Part shown: positions 11,501 through 20,777 of the stretch, piece after piece
How the letters are laid out: the number at the start of each line of letters is the position of its first letter
Numbering within the stretch: position 1 is the first letter of the stretch
Assembly: GCA_032158295.1 (NCBI GenBank)
Contig: CM063256.1
Location: forward strand, 9,594,453-9,658,452
Length of the DNA stretch: 64,000 nt
Reading direction: 5' to 3'
From: Pycnopodia helianthoides
Taxonomy: Eukaryota > Echinodermata > Asteroidea > Forcipulatida > Asteriidae
Notes under the pieces: generated by a model
Told to the model about the DNA's origin: nothing
Database searches by the model: none
The model's input: only the letters and a program-made list of their open reading frames with translations
Translations under genes and position numbers: made by a program

Positions 11501-12037
11501 TATGCCACACCGCTGCACTTTGGAACTCCCTAACTGTATCTTGTTTCACACCAACTCTGTCATAGTTCGAGAGGAACGGTAACATATATTATTTTCTCTC
11601 ATATTAAAGAGTTTTCCTTTAAAAAAATGTATAGCCCTGAGTGGCATTTAGACCTTGTGTTAGCGATTTGTCGTAAAATAAAACTTATTGTAAGGACGAT
11701 TGAACATCATTTAAAGAATTGTGTACTAACCTTCAACTTCAATGTCGTTGCAACCAATCCAGAACCTGCAGTTATTACACATGTTGAGAACGTGTTGTAA
11801 TTCTTCTTCGGATTGAGAGACAATCATCTCGCCGCCCAACTCAATGCAAATCTGCTTGCCCTCTTCCCATGTAACTTTGGCATCATGCATCTTGTAGCAT
11901 TTGTCCTGCCACTGGCTCCAAGTAGGAGGGCATGGCGGGGCCTTCTTCAAACACCGCCCATTTACGGCAGCGAAGTTTGCCATCATAAATATACCCACAA
12001 CACCCAACAGTTTACTTGCCACCATTTTGCAGACCAT
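8564..12037 (-). CDS. Secreted C-type lectin A (two exons)
   Basis: Probable secreted carbohydrate-binding protein. Exon 1 is 12,037-11,731 (307 nt) and ends at a GTTAGT donor. Exon 2 is 8,760-8,564 (197 nt) and follows a CAG acceptor. The phase 1 join rebuilds a Gly codon, giving 167 residues. Residues 1-27 form a signal peptide ending near AAVNG. The rest is one long-form C-type lectin domain: CPPTWSQWQDKCYK at the start, WEEGKQIC, FWIGCND, TWVCLDGEG, then QPD, a WGD in place of WND, and the closing LICQRP. QPD usually goes with galactose-type binding. The Glu normally found before DC is Arg, so calcium and sugar binding may be altered. Eleven cysteines in the mature part leave one unpaired. 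The 2,970-base intron holds two MITEs. The nearest relatives are B, D and E. Confidence 0.88.
9696..10012. mobile_element. Foldback MITE, family 2, in lectin A intron
   Basis: It starts AGGGACACGTTGAATTC after a TTAA and ends as the inverse, CGGAAAGCAACATGTCCCT. The body is an imperfect palindrome with internal arms around GATCCACACAA and CACACAATTTCG. The ends resemble family 1, so the two families are related. Equivalent copies lie at 26,949-27,264, 33,332-33,562 and 58,580-58,690, always between the two lectin exon positions, so the insertion predates the duplications. Confidence 0.75.
10544..10929. mobile_element. Short TIR element with GATT target duplication, copy 1
   Basis: Terminal inverted repeats of about 22 bp read CTACGGAGCTCTGGAAGTG at the left and TTACGGAGCTCTGAAAGTG inverted at the right, flanked by GATT on each side (10,540-10,543 and 10,930-10,933). 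The interior repeats GATAAATTATCTCGGGA-type inverted motifs and TGACGTCAT. This copy is 386 bp; the paralogue at 34,014-34,312 is 299 bp because an internal unit with TTATCGTGGGTTCTCAACAT is present twice here and once there. Confidence 0.8.
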
Positions 12038-12240
12038 CTCTTGACAAAATGAAATTTATACAAATAACCAAGAAGGTGCAACCTTCACAGAACGGAACTG
12101 CGCCGAGATCCTTGTATTACCAATACAAACACAGATCACAACAAGAAACAGTGCAACGCAGAGTTTTCCAACAACAGCAATAAATATTCATTAACAACTA
12201 TATAATATGTAATACCATATTATATGATTTTGAGTCATGC
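12038..12240 (-). promoter_or_regulatory. Proximal upstream region of lectin A
   Basis: Reading on the minus strand, the 160 bases before the ATG are closely shared with D (35,426-35,590), the broken gene (45,115-45,250) and E (59,783-59,930). They include AAGGATCTCGGCGCAGTTCC, GTGAAGGTTGCACCTTCTTGG and TTTGTATAAATTTCATTTTG. The TATAAAT is only about 20 bases from the ATG, so it is unlikely to be the TATA box. Conservation suggests a promoter or 5' UTR, but no start site can be fixed. Confidence 0.4.
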
Positions 12241-12244
12241 ATAA

Positions 12245-12830
12245 CAGTTGTCCGCCCAGCCGTCCAGAGCGATACACTGTAACATTCGGCAGGAGGAAAC
12301 TCTCACCAGCTTGTTACAAGCCATTGCTAATCGTTTATATCATTTTTAATTTCCCTCAGCACAGTAGACTCGTAAAACGCTAATGACGTTGAAATAATTA
12401 AGCCGTTGCCAACAACACGCTCCCTTGTAACCAAAACACATGTCATTTTCTTTCTACATGAAGATACTGACACAAATTAATGACTTGCCAAATAATCAGT
12501 AGAGCATTTAATGCACACAGCAACTATTGTGTTCATATTTATGAAAAATACTCGCCATAAACAATTACCGGTTGCCATTAACGAGAGGCACTTATTGTTC
12601 GCTAATTCTGAAATTTAACTAATAATAACTACTAATAATACGGTATTCAATGACAGTATTAACGAAACGGACGACAACTGTACGTAAATAACAAGCCTTG
12701 GGTATCTTTTGAAATTTGAACCACGAATCTAGTAATTTACTGCAAGAGTCTTGAAAAGTAAACATCTTTTTAGCAAACTCGGATTGTGCAGGATCTGATA
12801 TAGCCTCAAGGCGTTGGAGTTTTGAATTCA
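12245..12830. repeat. F block upstream of lectin A
   Basis: This is the reference copy of the lectin 5' flank, repeated at 5,830-6,455, 35,635-35,880, 38,770-39,040, 42,695-42,965, 46,915-47,185 and 60,005-60,690. Landmarks are CCGCCCAGCCGTCCAGAGCG, GCTAATGACGTTGAAAT, TTGTAACCAAAACAC, ACGAGAGGCACTTATTGTT and CTGCAAGAGTCTTGAAAAG. There is no open frame of note on the plus strand. Confidence 0.7.
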
Positions 12831-12977
12831 TGTTTTTGCTTTATAATGTTTATTTCTTTCTTTCTTGATTTTTCCTTTGCCTGAGCTTGCTATGTGCGTG
12901 TGCTTGCTCTGTGCTTGCAGGTGTGCACATGCATGTGTTTGTACACGCAGTGTGCGCGCGGTGTGAGATGTATGCGT

Positions 12978-13668
12978 GTACTCCATAGAGCTATATATAT
13001 TGACTAGAGCGCTAACACCCCGTTATACACGCACTAAGGTTTTGAATCCGTGTGGGCGCATCCATGTTTATGTACAAACCAATACAAAAGCTTGAAATTT
13101 TGTACGGCAATTGTACGGCTATTTGCATGATAAAGCGTTTGTTCTTTTCTATGCGTCATCGAACCAAAAATGCAGCAAATGAGAACGCACAATCTGCTAA
13201 TGAGCGTACAAACTGCGAGCGTCATGTGCGTCATGTTTAACATGTGCGTTTGCGCGTATACGTTGTTTTTTTGAGTTTGTCATTCTTGCCGGCATATTGT
13301 GTATCCTTGAAGCAGATTTCGTTTTTTCCCCTTGACATCTTGAAGCATTGAATCCTCCCAAACAAGGCTTTAGTTCGACTCAGCATTTTTCCTAAGACGT
13401 AAGTAACAACATCAGAGAATCACCTACTACATATTTTTTTAAGACATCACTAAAATCACCTGTTTACAAGAGCAATGATCGTTAGATTAAATATGGCGCG
13501 TACGTAAGCGCGCACCCCAAATGCAAAATTTTCGCGGCCATGTGTGCTCTCTTAAAATTAAAATCGTTCCGTAGTCACGCAACACATCAAACATGTCTGC
13601 GCCCAGGGTGGCTTCTAAACTCAGAGCAAGTTAGCGCTCTAGTCAATATATATAGCTCTATGAAGTAC
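12978..13668. mobile_element. Nonautonomous TIR element of about 690 bp
   Basis: The left end (12,978-13,016) and the inverted right end (13,630-13,668) are nearly identical over about 38 bases: GTACTCCATAGAGCTATATA running on to TTGACTAGAGCGCTAAC. GTAC is present at both outer ends. It could be a target duplication or part of the repeat. In U6 the flanks are joined without the element (around 60,840), so it inserted in U1 only. No transposase frame is seen inside. Confidence 0.75.
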
Positions 13669-13919
13669 TCTCTAAACCAACTCTTTAAATAGACTGTGCA
13701 AGTATCGCATGTATTCGAACATCCGAGACCAGTGTGGTCCCAACCATCCCAACCATTGTGGAGTTTTACGTAGACAAGATTTTGTTTCGTCAATTATTTT
13801 AGTTTAAAGTAGTTTATAGAAGTACAAATTAGATCATTTGTTGGGAGTATAATATTAAGTGATACAACAATATGAAAGTAAAATCAATTCAACAAAGTAA
13901 CAAAGAAAACCAGAGAGCT

Positions 13920-14230
13920 AAACTTGAATTCGGCTTCCAGTTACTTGCAAATTAATTATAATTTCTGCCTACCTCATCATGAAACTTATGTAAACGCTTC
14001 TTTTGGTCGCGCGATGATTATCGCTAGACGCTGTAAATGCCAAACGCTAAGCCTTTTTCATTGCTGCTTTATCGTCACTGAGGCATCGGCGTCGTACATA
14101 AACTGCGTCACGCGTCAGTCTAAAGGCCGGTTTATAGTCGGTCGCGCGATGGTCGTGCGATGATCGTTGTGACGCGCGATCACTTTTTAGATTGTTTTAT
14201 AGTTAACGCTTAGCCCTCAACGATCCGTCA
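13920..14230. repeat. GCGCGATGG-rich repeat block
   Basis: 13,920-14,060 matches 61,065-61,200 in U6 (GAATTCGGCTTCC.., TGCCTACCTCA.CATGAAAC, GACGCTGTAA.TGCCA..CGCTAAGCC). From 14,118 the sequence AAAGGCCGGTTTATAGTCGG with GTCGCGCGATGG resembles the end of a short transposon, and GGTCGCGCGATGATTATCGC occurs just before, near 14,006. I could not fix its far end. Confidence 0.45.
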
Positions 14231-14560
14231 ACGACCGTCGTTGAGGATCGCTGCTGTCGTCGTTGCAGAGTTCAATTATCTGAACTCTGACATGATCGCT
14301 GACCTCGTTGGTTTTATTGGACCAATAGAATTGCCCGATCGGTAGATAACGATGAATATGCAAATTACGCATCTTAGCGACATAAAACAAAATGAAGGAC
14401 CGTAACTTTGTTGACCGATTGCTTTCTGAAGTGCAGCATTTTCTGCGCCAATCGGACACTCAAAGGTGACTGGTCTGGGCAGTTGCTAGGCAACAGAAGT
14501 CTTAAGGTTGTCCAGTTTATGTAAGAAAAGTGGCCTCTGAGTGCCTTGTCATAACTCTAA

Positions 14561-14946
14561 AGGTATACACGTTACCTTGGATCGGTGTCGAGTTGGTCTA
14601 TAAAAAGCGTTTGTAACCGTTTTTTATAAAATGCATATGGTTAGAAAGATGTTTTAAAAGTAGAATACAATGATTCACACAAATATGCCTCGAAATTGCG
14701 TGGTTTTCTTTGAACTTTGCGAACTAACACGGTCAGCCATTTTGTGGAGTCAACAGTTTGACTCCATAAAATGGCCGACTGTGTTAGTTCACGATGTAAA
14801 AGGAAAACCACACAATTTCGAGGCATATTTGTGTGGATCATTGTATTTTACTTTTAAAACATCTTTCTAACCTTTTGCATTTCATAACAAACGGTTTACA
14901 AACGCTTTTTATAGACCAACTCGGCCGATTCAAGGCAACGTGTACC
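14561..14946. mobile_element. Foldback MITE, family 1, second copy
   Basis: Ends read AGGTATACACGTTACCTTGG and, inverted, AGGTACACGTTGCCTTGAAT, with the whole 386 bp folding on itself about position 14,755. Because it is a palindrome, the two strands encode almost the same short open frame beginning MIHTNMPRNC, on both strands at 14,641-14,870. TTAA is not kept on both sides here, so this copy is older or its flanks have changed. Confidence 0.85.
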
Positions 14947-14949
14947 TAT

Positions 14950-15715
14950 CAGCTGGCTTTAAATCATGGCAAGCCACATTATGTTACAACATAGTTGTTT
15001 ACTAAAATGTTTAACTGCACAATATCCCATGGTGTATGAAACAGCTATAACATGGGATAAAGCCACTGTTTATTGCAAAAATGTTCAACATTTTAATTCA
15101 TCATTGTCCTTTGAGTTTGATGACTGTGTAGGAGTTTGAAAACGTTCACTTGGAAAGATTGGGTGTACAAACAACTTTGATATCAGACATACAGTTTTTG
15201 AGCACCATGTCAAACTATAAACCCACTGCAGTGTATGCATTCAAATGTAATGCGTAAAGAACATACCTTCTTGGGTATATTAACCTTCAGAAAAAAGTTT
15301 TTTGCAACAAATAATGCACCCTTGAGATAGGGAGTGCAAACTTATTCGGTATACTCAAGATATGCCCTTTTTGAGAAAATCACATTTTTAGTTTTCATTT
15401 TACTATGCATTGTGTACAAGATAAAAGATTAATCCTTAGTTTCACAGGCTTGGTATGTCAATATGATGATAAAAATACATTTTATAGCTAGAACTACCAC
15501 TTGGGGTCAAATTGTGTGCAAAATCCAAAAATCCACAATTTGACCTTTTTGACCTTTTTGACCTCAAAATGACCTTAAAATTCAAAATTGAGGGTGGCAT
15601 CCACCGTAATCGTCTTCCACTTACTATGAACAATAGATCTAGCATGGATGCCAGCCATTAACAAACTATGCCGTGGATTTTCTTTTTAGAGGTCTTTTTA
15701 AAAGATTGCTGGTCT
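14950..15715. other. No gene recognised
   Basis: AT-rich sequence without a recognisable exon. It includes TTTGACCTTTTTGACC repeats near 15,539-15,570 that look like simple local repetition. I see no second copy elsewhere in the window. Confidence 0.4.
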
Positions 15716-16160
15716 ACTATAATGTGGAAGATTTGGACCACTGCACACCACTGCACACCCAAGATCATCTCGTTTACGTCGAGTACAGCTAAACTATAGC
15801 GCATGTGCCACTACCCCCCCCCCCCTTCCCCAACTAACACATTGAGCGCCACTCTACCGAAACCGTCAAGTAATTACGTCCTGGCATTTACCACAAGTCG
15901 ATTTTTAGTGCACGTGCATGTGTTTGTACACGCAGTGTGTGCGTGGGGTGAGATGTATGCGTGATTGCACATGACGTCAATGACAACCATCTTTGATGAA
16001 AAACAATGAAAACGTGGAAGCGTTTACACACACAGCGTACAACTCTCAGCCAATGACAGCCTTTTAGGTGTGCACTTTTCATCAATGATGGCGGCCAATG
16101 CAGGGGGTCTTTATAAAGGTTCTGTGTTCAGCCAGTGAGGGTCGTTACTATAGTGCACGA
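15716..16160. repeat. Partial second R start and TG-rich block
   Basis: 15,716-15,880 repeats 16,855-17,010 (GGAAGATTTGGACCACTGCA, AAGATCATCTCGTTTACGTC, then poly-C). 15,905-15,965 repeats the TG-rich stretch at 12,920-12,980 and 60,800-60,840 (ATGTGTTTGTACACGCAGTG). 15,965-16,150 matches 61,590-61,745 (TTGCACATGACGTCA, GCGGCCAATGCAGGGGGTCT). So older segments have been shuffled here. Confidence 0.6.
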
Positions 16161-16333
16161 GGAAGACGACCCCATTGGTCAGTAGTGGAAGTCTTGTTTG
16201 AAAAATAGTTCATGGCATTCATGGATATGCATCAGTATCGAGCTGTTCGAGTATAGTACTGCCAGCCTTAATCACCAAGGCGCGGCGCGCGGTCCCGGTT
16301 TTCAACACGAACAAGACGGCGAGGTTGCGACCA

Positions 16334-16528
16334 GGGCCCAATTTCATAAAGCCTGTAAGCACAACAAAATTTGATAAGCACTGAAAAATATTGCTTACCA
16401 GAAACTGGCAACCAGCCAACGTTCCATAAAGTTTACATTGTTGCATCTGGTACCCCACTCATGTTGTGCTTAGGCAAATAAATGAGTTAAGCACTATTTT
16501 CTGCTAAACAGGTTTATGAAATTGGGCC
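16334..16528. mobile_element. Hairpin element with GGGCCCAATTTCATAAA ends
   Basis: The left end GGGCCCAATTTCATAAAGCC and the inverted right end GGCCCAATTTCATAAACC pair over about 17 bases, and AAGCACAA-type motifs lie inside each arm. The copy is about 195 bp and has no counterpart at 61,860 in U6, so it inserted after those duplicons separated. I recall this end sequence as common in echinoderm DNA, which I could not check. Confidence 0.65.
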
Positions 16529-16849
16529 AAGGCAGTCAGCCTGACCATGGCCTGAGGGCCTCTGTGTGCGGACAGTAATAGGCGTGCGGATGACCCACGC
16601 ACAGGAGCAGAACGGGCGTCGCGCTCAGTGTGTGGTACACACATACACGTTGGGTTTTTGGGGTGAAAACTGTTTTCGCCTTAGCACGGCTAGAGTGGAT
16701 GGGGGGAGGAGGGTCCCCAAAACACAGACCGAAGGTCTAAGGACCATGATGTAGTAAACAATAGGTAGACTAGGTACCCCGTGGTCAAGTTCAATCATGG
16801 AAGAAGGGGCCAGACCTTGTCTTTTTCTCCAATGCACTGCAAACAGCCT

Positions 16850-17415
16850 GCACTATGGAAGATTTGGACCACTGCACACACTGCACGCCCAAGATCATCT
16901 CGTTTACGTCGGGTACAGCTAAACTAAGTGCATGTGCCACCCCCCCCCCTTACTACCACCTCGAGCGCCACCCTACGTAAACCCTCAAGTACTTACGTCC
17001 CGAAATTAGCCACCGATGTTTTAATGCAGCAATGTATTTCATTTATTTACCGAACAGGTTGATATGTATGCCCTACTGCATATTCGCTCTAAGCTGCCCA
17101 GTAGAGGCGCTCTCAAGCAACTGTGGTTTTATTTGGAGGCACTGGACGTCAAAGGTCAATCTACAAGCATCAGATAGTGTGTGGTATTGAGAGCCAAACG
17201 AGGTTAAGACGGTTTGGGATCGCCATTTCGTTTTGAAAGCTTCAACAATGATGTGAGCTGTCATGGTCGTCAAAGGAAAAATGTAAGTTTTTCTGTATCT
17301 TTTCCCAATTTAGTTTAAATTGTTAGCCTCATGCACACATGGTCGTTCTTATCATGCAGAATTCGAGCCAGGATGGCTCTCTGCTATCTTGAGAAAAAAG
17401 GGCGCCCCCTCTTGT
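16850..17415 (+). repeat. Duplicon block R, copy 2 (R2)
   Basis: Same landmarks as R1 in the same order, including ACGTCAAAGGTCA at 17,146-17,158 (one base off the DR1 consensus) and GTAAGT at 17,283-17,288. It starts U2. The following sequence to 17,739 is open in one frame for 139 codons, which is treated under findings. Confidence 0.7.
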
Positions 17416-17769
17416 GACCTGATAACCCCAGGTTACCTCTATCTGTTTACGAACGATTCGACCATCACTTATAACCAAGCTCTTTTATGTAATTCCATTG
17501 CAAACTGTATTTTCATTCTTTGCCTTGTACTAAAAGTAGGGCTCGATTGCTACATTCTTCTTGCAACTTTGGTTTTAAAAGATTGTTATCATGGAGACTC
17601 CATACATTATCATATCGTGCGTGTACACGTTGTGATTGTGCGCAGTGAGCTGAGTAGCAGTACAGTCGTTCCCATCATGCATCACTACATCCTGAACGAG
17701 AATGTGTACAAGCTCATCAGCCCATCCCAACGGTCTTAGATGAGATCAATGGGGCAAAGTGAACGCGTT

Positions 17770-18640
17770 ATTTCATTTCATTTCAAGACATTTATCTCCA
17801 CTCCAACGGAGAAAAACACAAGAATCATCAAAACATTAATAAAGAACAGTAAGAAGATGGTTGGAAATGGGGGCATAGCCAGAAAAGCCAAAGCTTGTAA
17901 TAGATATGCCCGGACAAACACAAACAAAAATGGACCATTATTAACAAGTACAGTGTGAGTAGGTTCGATATTCAACTAAGACAAAAATAGACTCTATGTG
18001 AACTAAAGTGGCTACAGAGAGATGCAACTTATAACATATGAAACACACTTAGGAAAACATGAGGGTTCAATAAACAATAACACATCGTGTACAGGTGAAG
18101 TAGAGAAATCCCAATAATGTGAAAACTAAGAGGAAGTTCCAGGGATTTGATTGGATTTTGAACAATTGTGCGCTTTGAGCTTGCGTTGAAAGGTAACTGC
18201 GTTCCTGCAAGTAGTTATGTAAGCAGGGAGATTATTCCAGTTGCAAGGCCCAGACAATATTGAAATGCGGCTGTTCAATGTTTGGAAAGTATAAACAAAA
18301 GTTGAATATCTGGTCAACTTTTTGAAAATTACTAGTAACATGGGATGTGCTAGCTATAGGTGATGAAGAAAATGATTAGTTGAGTATTTGTACATAAATA
18401 TACCTTGTTAATCAATTTTAATATCATGAATACGTGATAAATTGTTTTGTTTTAACAAGGTGCAGTGCGAGCTCAAAAAAAAACATTATGCAGTAGTGGG
18501 AATAACTTTCTTCGGCAACACATTCATTTTATACAAGTTACTTTGAGAGGTATTCCCCCAGACAATGTTACCGTATCATGTGCATATTGATAAGAACGAG
18601 AAATGGCAACAAGGTTGAAACGATGAGGAAATTGAAACAG
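17770..18640 (-). mobile_element. 5'-truncated LINE, 3' end, minus strand
   Basis: On the minus strand, codons 18,341-18,126 end a reverse-transcriptase reading frame: WNNLPAYITTCRNAVTFQRKLKAH matches the C-terminal WNSLP..I....SFKRKLK pattern of CR1/L2/jockey-type elements. A 3' UTR of about 350 bases then ends in a (TGAAA)n tail at 17,785-17,770, as expected for a LINE of this kind. Only the last part is present, with no RT core or endonuclease. The block is absent at this place in U1 and present in U4, U6 and U7. Confidence 0.75.
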
Positions 18641-18649
18641 TTTGCCTCT

Positions 18650-19125
18650 TTAATATCAGTTCTCAGGGATGAAGATAATATTAAAACAGCCGTTTATTAA
18701 TCTCTACGCAAACTAGTTAGCTTTAACGCTTCGAAAACGCGTTTCATTTCAAGAAACCGCCAAATACTGTTTACACCGTGTGGGGGCGCTATATTCACAT
18801 GGCGGGGGGGGGGGTAGCCCGAACATCTAAAGTCATAATTCGAGGCTCGTGTTATACGCCACATCCGTTTACCTCACATCCCATTGCTGTTCGCGGATAG
18901 GGGACCAGTCGGACAGGGGACCAGTAGCAGGGACCATCTCTTTGACTAATAGACCGGTGCCTGTCCTTATCCAAGGACAGCGGACCAGTCTAGGGGGGGG
19001 GGGGGTGAAAGTACCTACTAATTCAGCGCATGCTGCGGCACTTTTCTTTTGTCAAATCAGTTAACCTGAATCGGGTGGGAGGCTTAGGTATGAAATAAAC
19101 ATCAACAAATCATTTTTAAAATGGG
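18650..19125. repeat. Duplicon block S, copy 2, with local GGACCAGT repeats
   Basis: 18,657-18,810 is block S. After it come a poly-G run (18,803-18,813) and a small local cluster of GGACCAGTC/GGACAGGGGACCAGT motifs (18,900-18,985), then a second poly-G run (18,994-19,006). The cluster is not seen in other duplicons. Confidence 0.6.
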
Positions 19126-19262
19126 GTGTTGGTTAGGGTTCATTTCAGGTCGGTGATAGTTAGGGTTACTTTTGAAGGGTTGGGTTGGTCAGGGTTGATT
19201 TTCGATGGTTGGGGTAGGGTGGGGTTAATTTTGAACTGTCTAGGTGATCGCGGTTAATTTTA
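19125..19262 (+). repeat. G-rich telomere-like minisatellite, short array
   Basis: About four degenerate monomers of the GGGTTGGTTAGGGTTAATTTTGAA type. It is followed by GAGTCATTAAGAATTGTTGAG, the shared right border of this array in all duplicons. Confidence 0.75.
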
Positions 19263-19309
19263 CCTGAGTCATTAAGAATTGTTGAGTAAGACGTGGGTTT
19301 TTGTGCATA

Positions 19310-20692
19310 AAACACATGTGCATAACTTCCTTCTCGTTGAAACAATGACGTCATATCAGTCTGTTAACAGTAATGTATATTTATTGACAATTAATGATAT
19401 GTTTCAAACAATCATAAAACTATTATTTTGATCACTATTTTGATAAAAGTTACGAGACGGTAAACATAAAACACTTCAATTATATAATCCAAAAGATACA
19501 AGACTATAGTGAACAAGTGTTGCTCCGTTTTCAGAATATCTATTTTTTTTGAGAGAGAGAGAAACTCAATTTCAAATAGTTTGATTAAATTATCAATGAT
19601 TATTAATTAGCAAACATTTCCAAGAATAATAGTTTGGTGTTTTACAAAAGATTACTACAAAGCGAATGAGCAGTTAACCATTTATAGGAGCACGTTGCCT
19701 TCGGAATAGGCGCTTTGAGCTGTAAACAGCATTTGCTTTGGAATGAATATGGTTGGAAATATATTTTTAAAAGTAGACTAAAACGATTCTCAAAAATATT
19801 CCTTGACATTTTGTGTTTGTTGTGTAATTTCATAACAGAACACAGTCCTCTACGTTTTGTAGTACACAATGTCTGTTCCGTTGGATGTAATTTCGGATTT
19901 GTTTGCTTTTGTTTTAACCTTGCCAGCTAACATGGGGAGACTCCGGAAGGCACTTTTTTTCCTTTTTTAATTACTGAAAAATGTTTGGGCCAATTCCGCT
20001 GAAACTACATGGAATCCTCAATGAAACCCTCTAGTTTGACATTCTAAAGTCACTTTTAACATTGCGCGCTATACAGGTCAGGCAAATTGTGGAATAGTCT
20101 GGACTCCAGCCGAACCTTATTCATTTGTGTAGAAAGTATAAGCCCATTGTAGTGTGTGCAGATCTAATCTCCTTGAGTTTTTTGCTGCCAGGCTAGCAAA
20201 GCTCAATGCTATGAGTCATCCTAGTCTAGTGACAGGTTGTAAATAAACAGCGGTTCCCACAGGTGCTGTCTACCACTGTTTTATGTCCATGTTTCAGACG
20301 ACTGTTTGATGTACTGCTCATATTGTATGGCAGTTACTGTACAATAAGAAATCGTGTAGGCCCAACTGTACTTATAAGAAGTGGCAGTTACTGTTAAAAA
20401 AATCATGTGAACCAACCTATAAATTGCCTGAATGCTTCAATCCTTTCTAGGTGTGTCCAGGGGACCTCCATTCATCTATAATTATAGACCCTTAGAAAAG
20501 GGATTGTGTCATCCAAACAATGTTATATACGCGTAATAGAAACTGCCTTCCGTGAGCTCCCCCTTTGCTGCATGTGTACATTGAAGGGGGGTGCTGCTCG
20601 CTTAATCACTACTCACTAATTACACCACACTGTGGGTGCTTTAGTGCAGAAAAAAACTCTTAAAAAAGGATAAGGAGCAATTCTAAACACCA

Positions 20693-20723
<31 letters not shown>

Positions 20724-20770
20724 TGTGCTCTTTTAATCTTCATATCAAGTAGTTTGCCCAGAATATTGAG
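19310..20770. repeat. Shortened block M, 3' flank of lectin B
   Basis: Right after the minisatellite border the sequence jumps to TTCCTTCTCGTTGAAACAAT, which in U1 lies about 2.4 kb further on, so most of block M is deleted in U2. 19,670-19,880 matches the GCACGTTGCCTTCGG..GGGCGCTTTG segment of other duplicons. 19,890-20,590 is sequence I do not see elsewhere. A 28-base poly-T run lies at about 20,693-20,719. Confidence 0.6.
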
Positions 20771-20777
20771 CAACCTT

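Noticed and set aside
11813..12052. Plus-strand frames opposite lectin exon 1 (also at 22,495, 35,201 and 59,558)
   Set aside because: They repeat in all copies only because they are the antisense of the conserved lectin exon; they have no splice context or recognisable domain.
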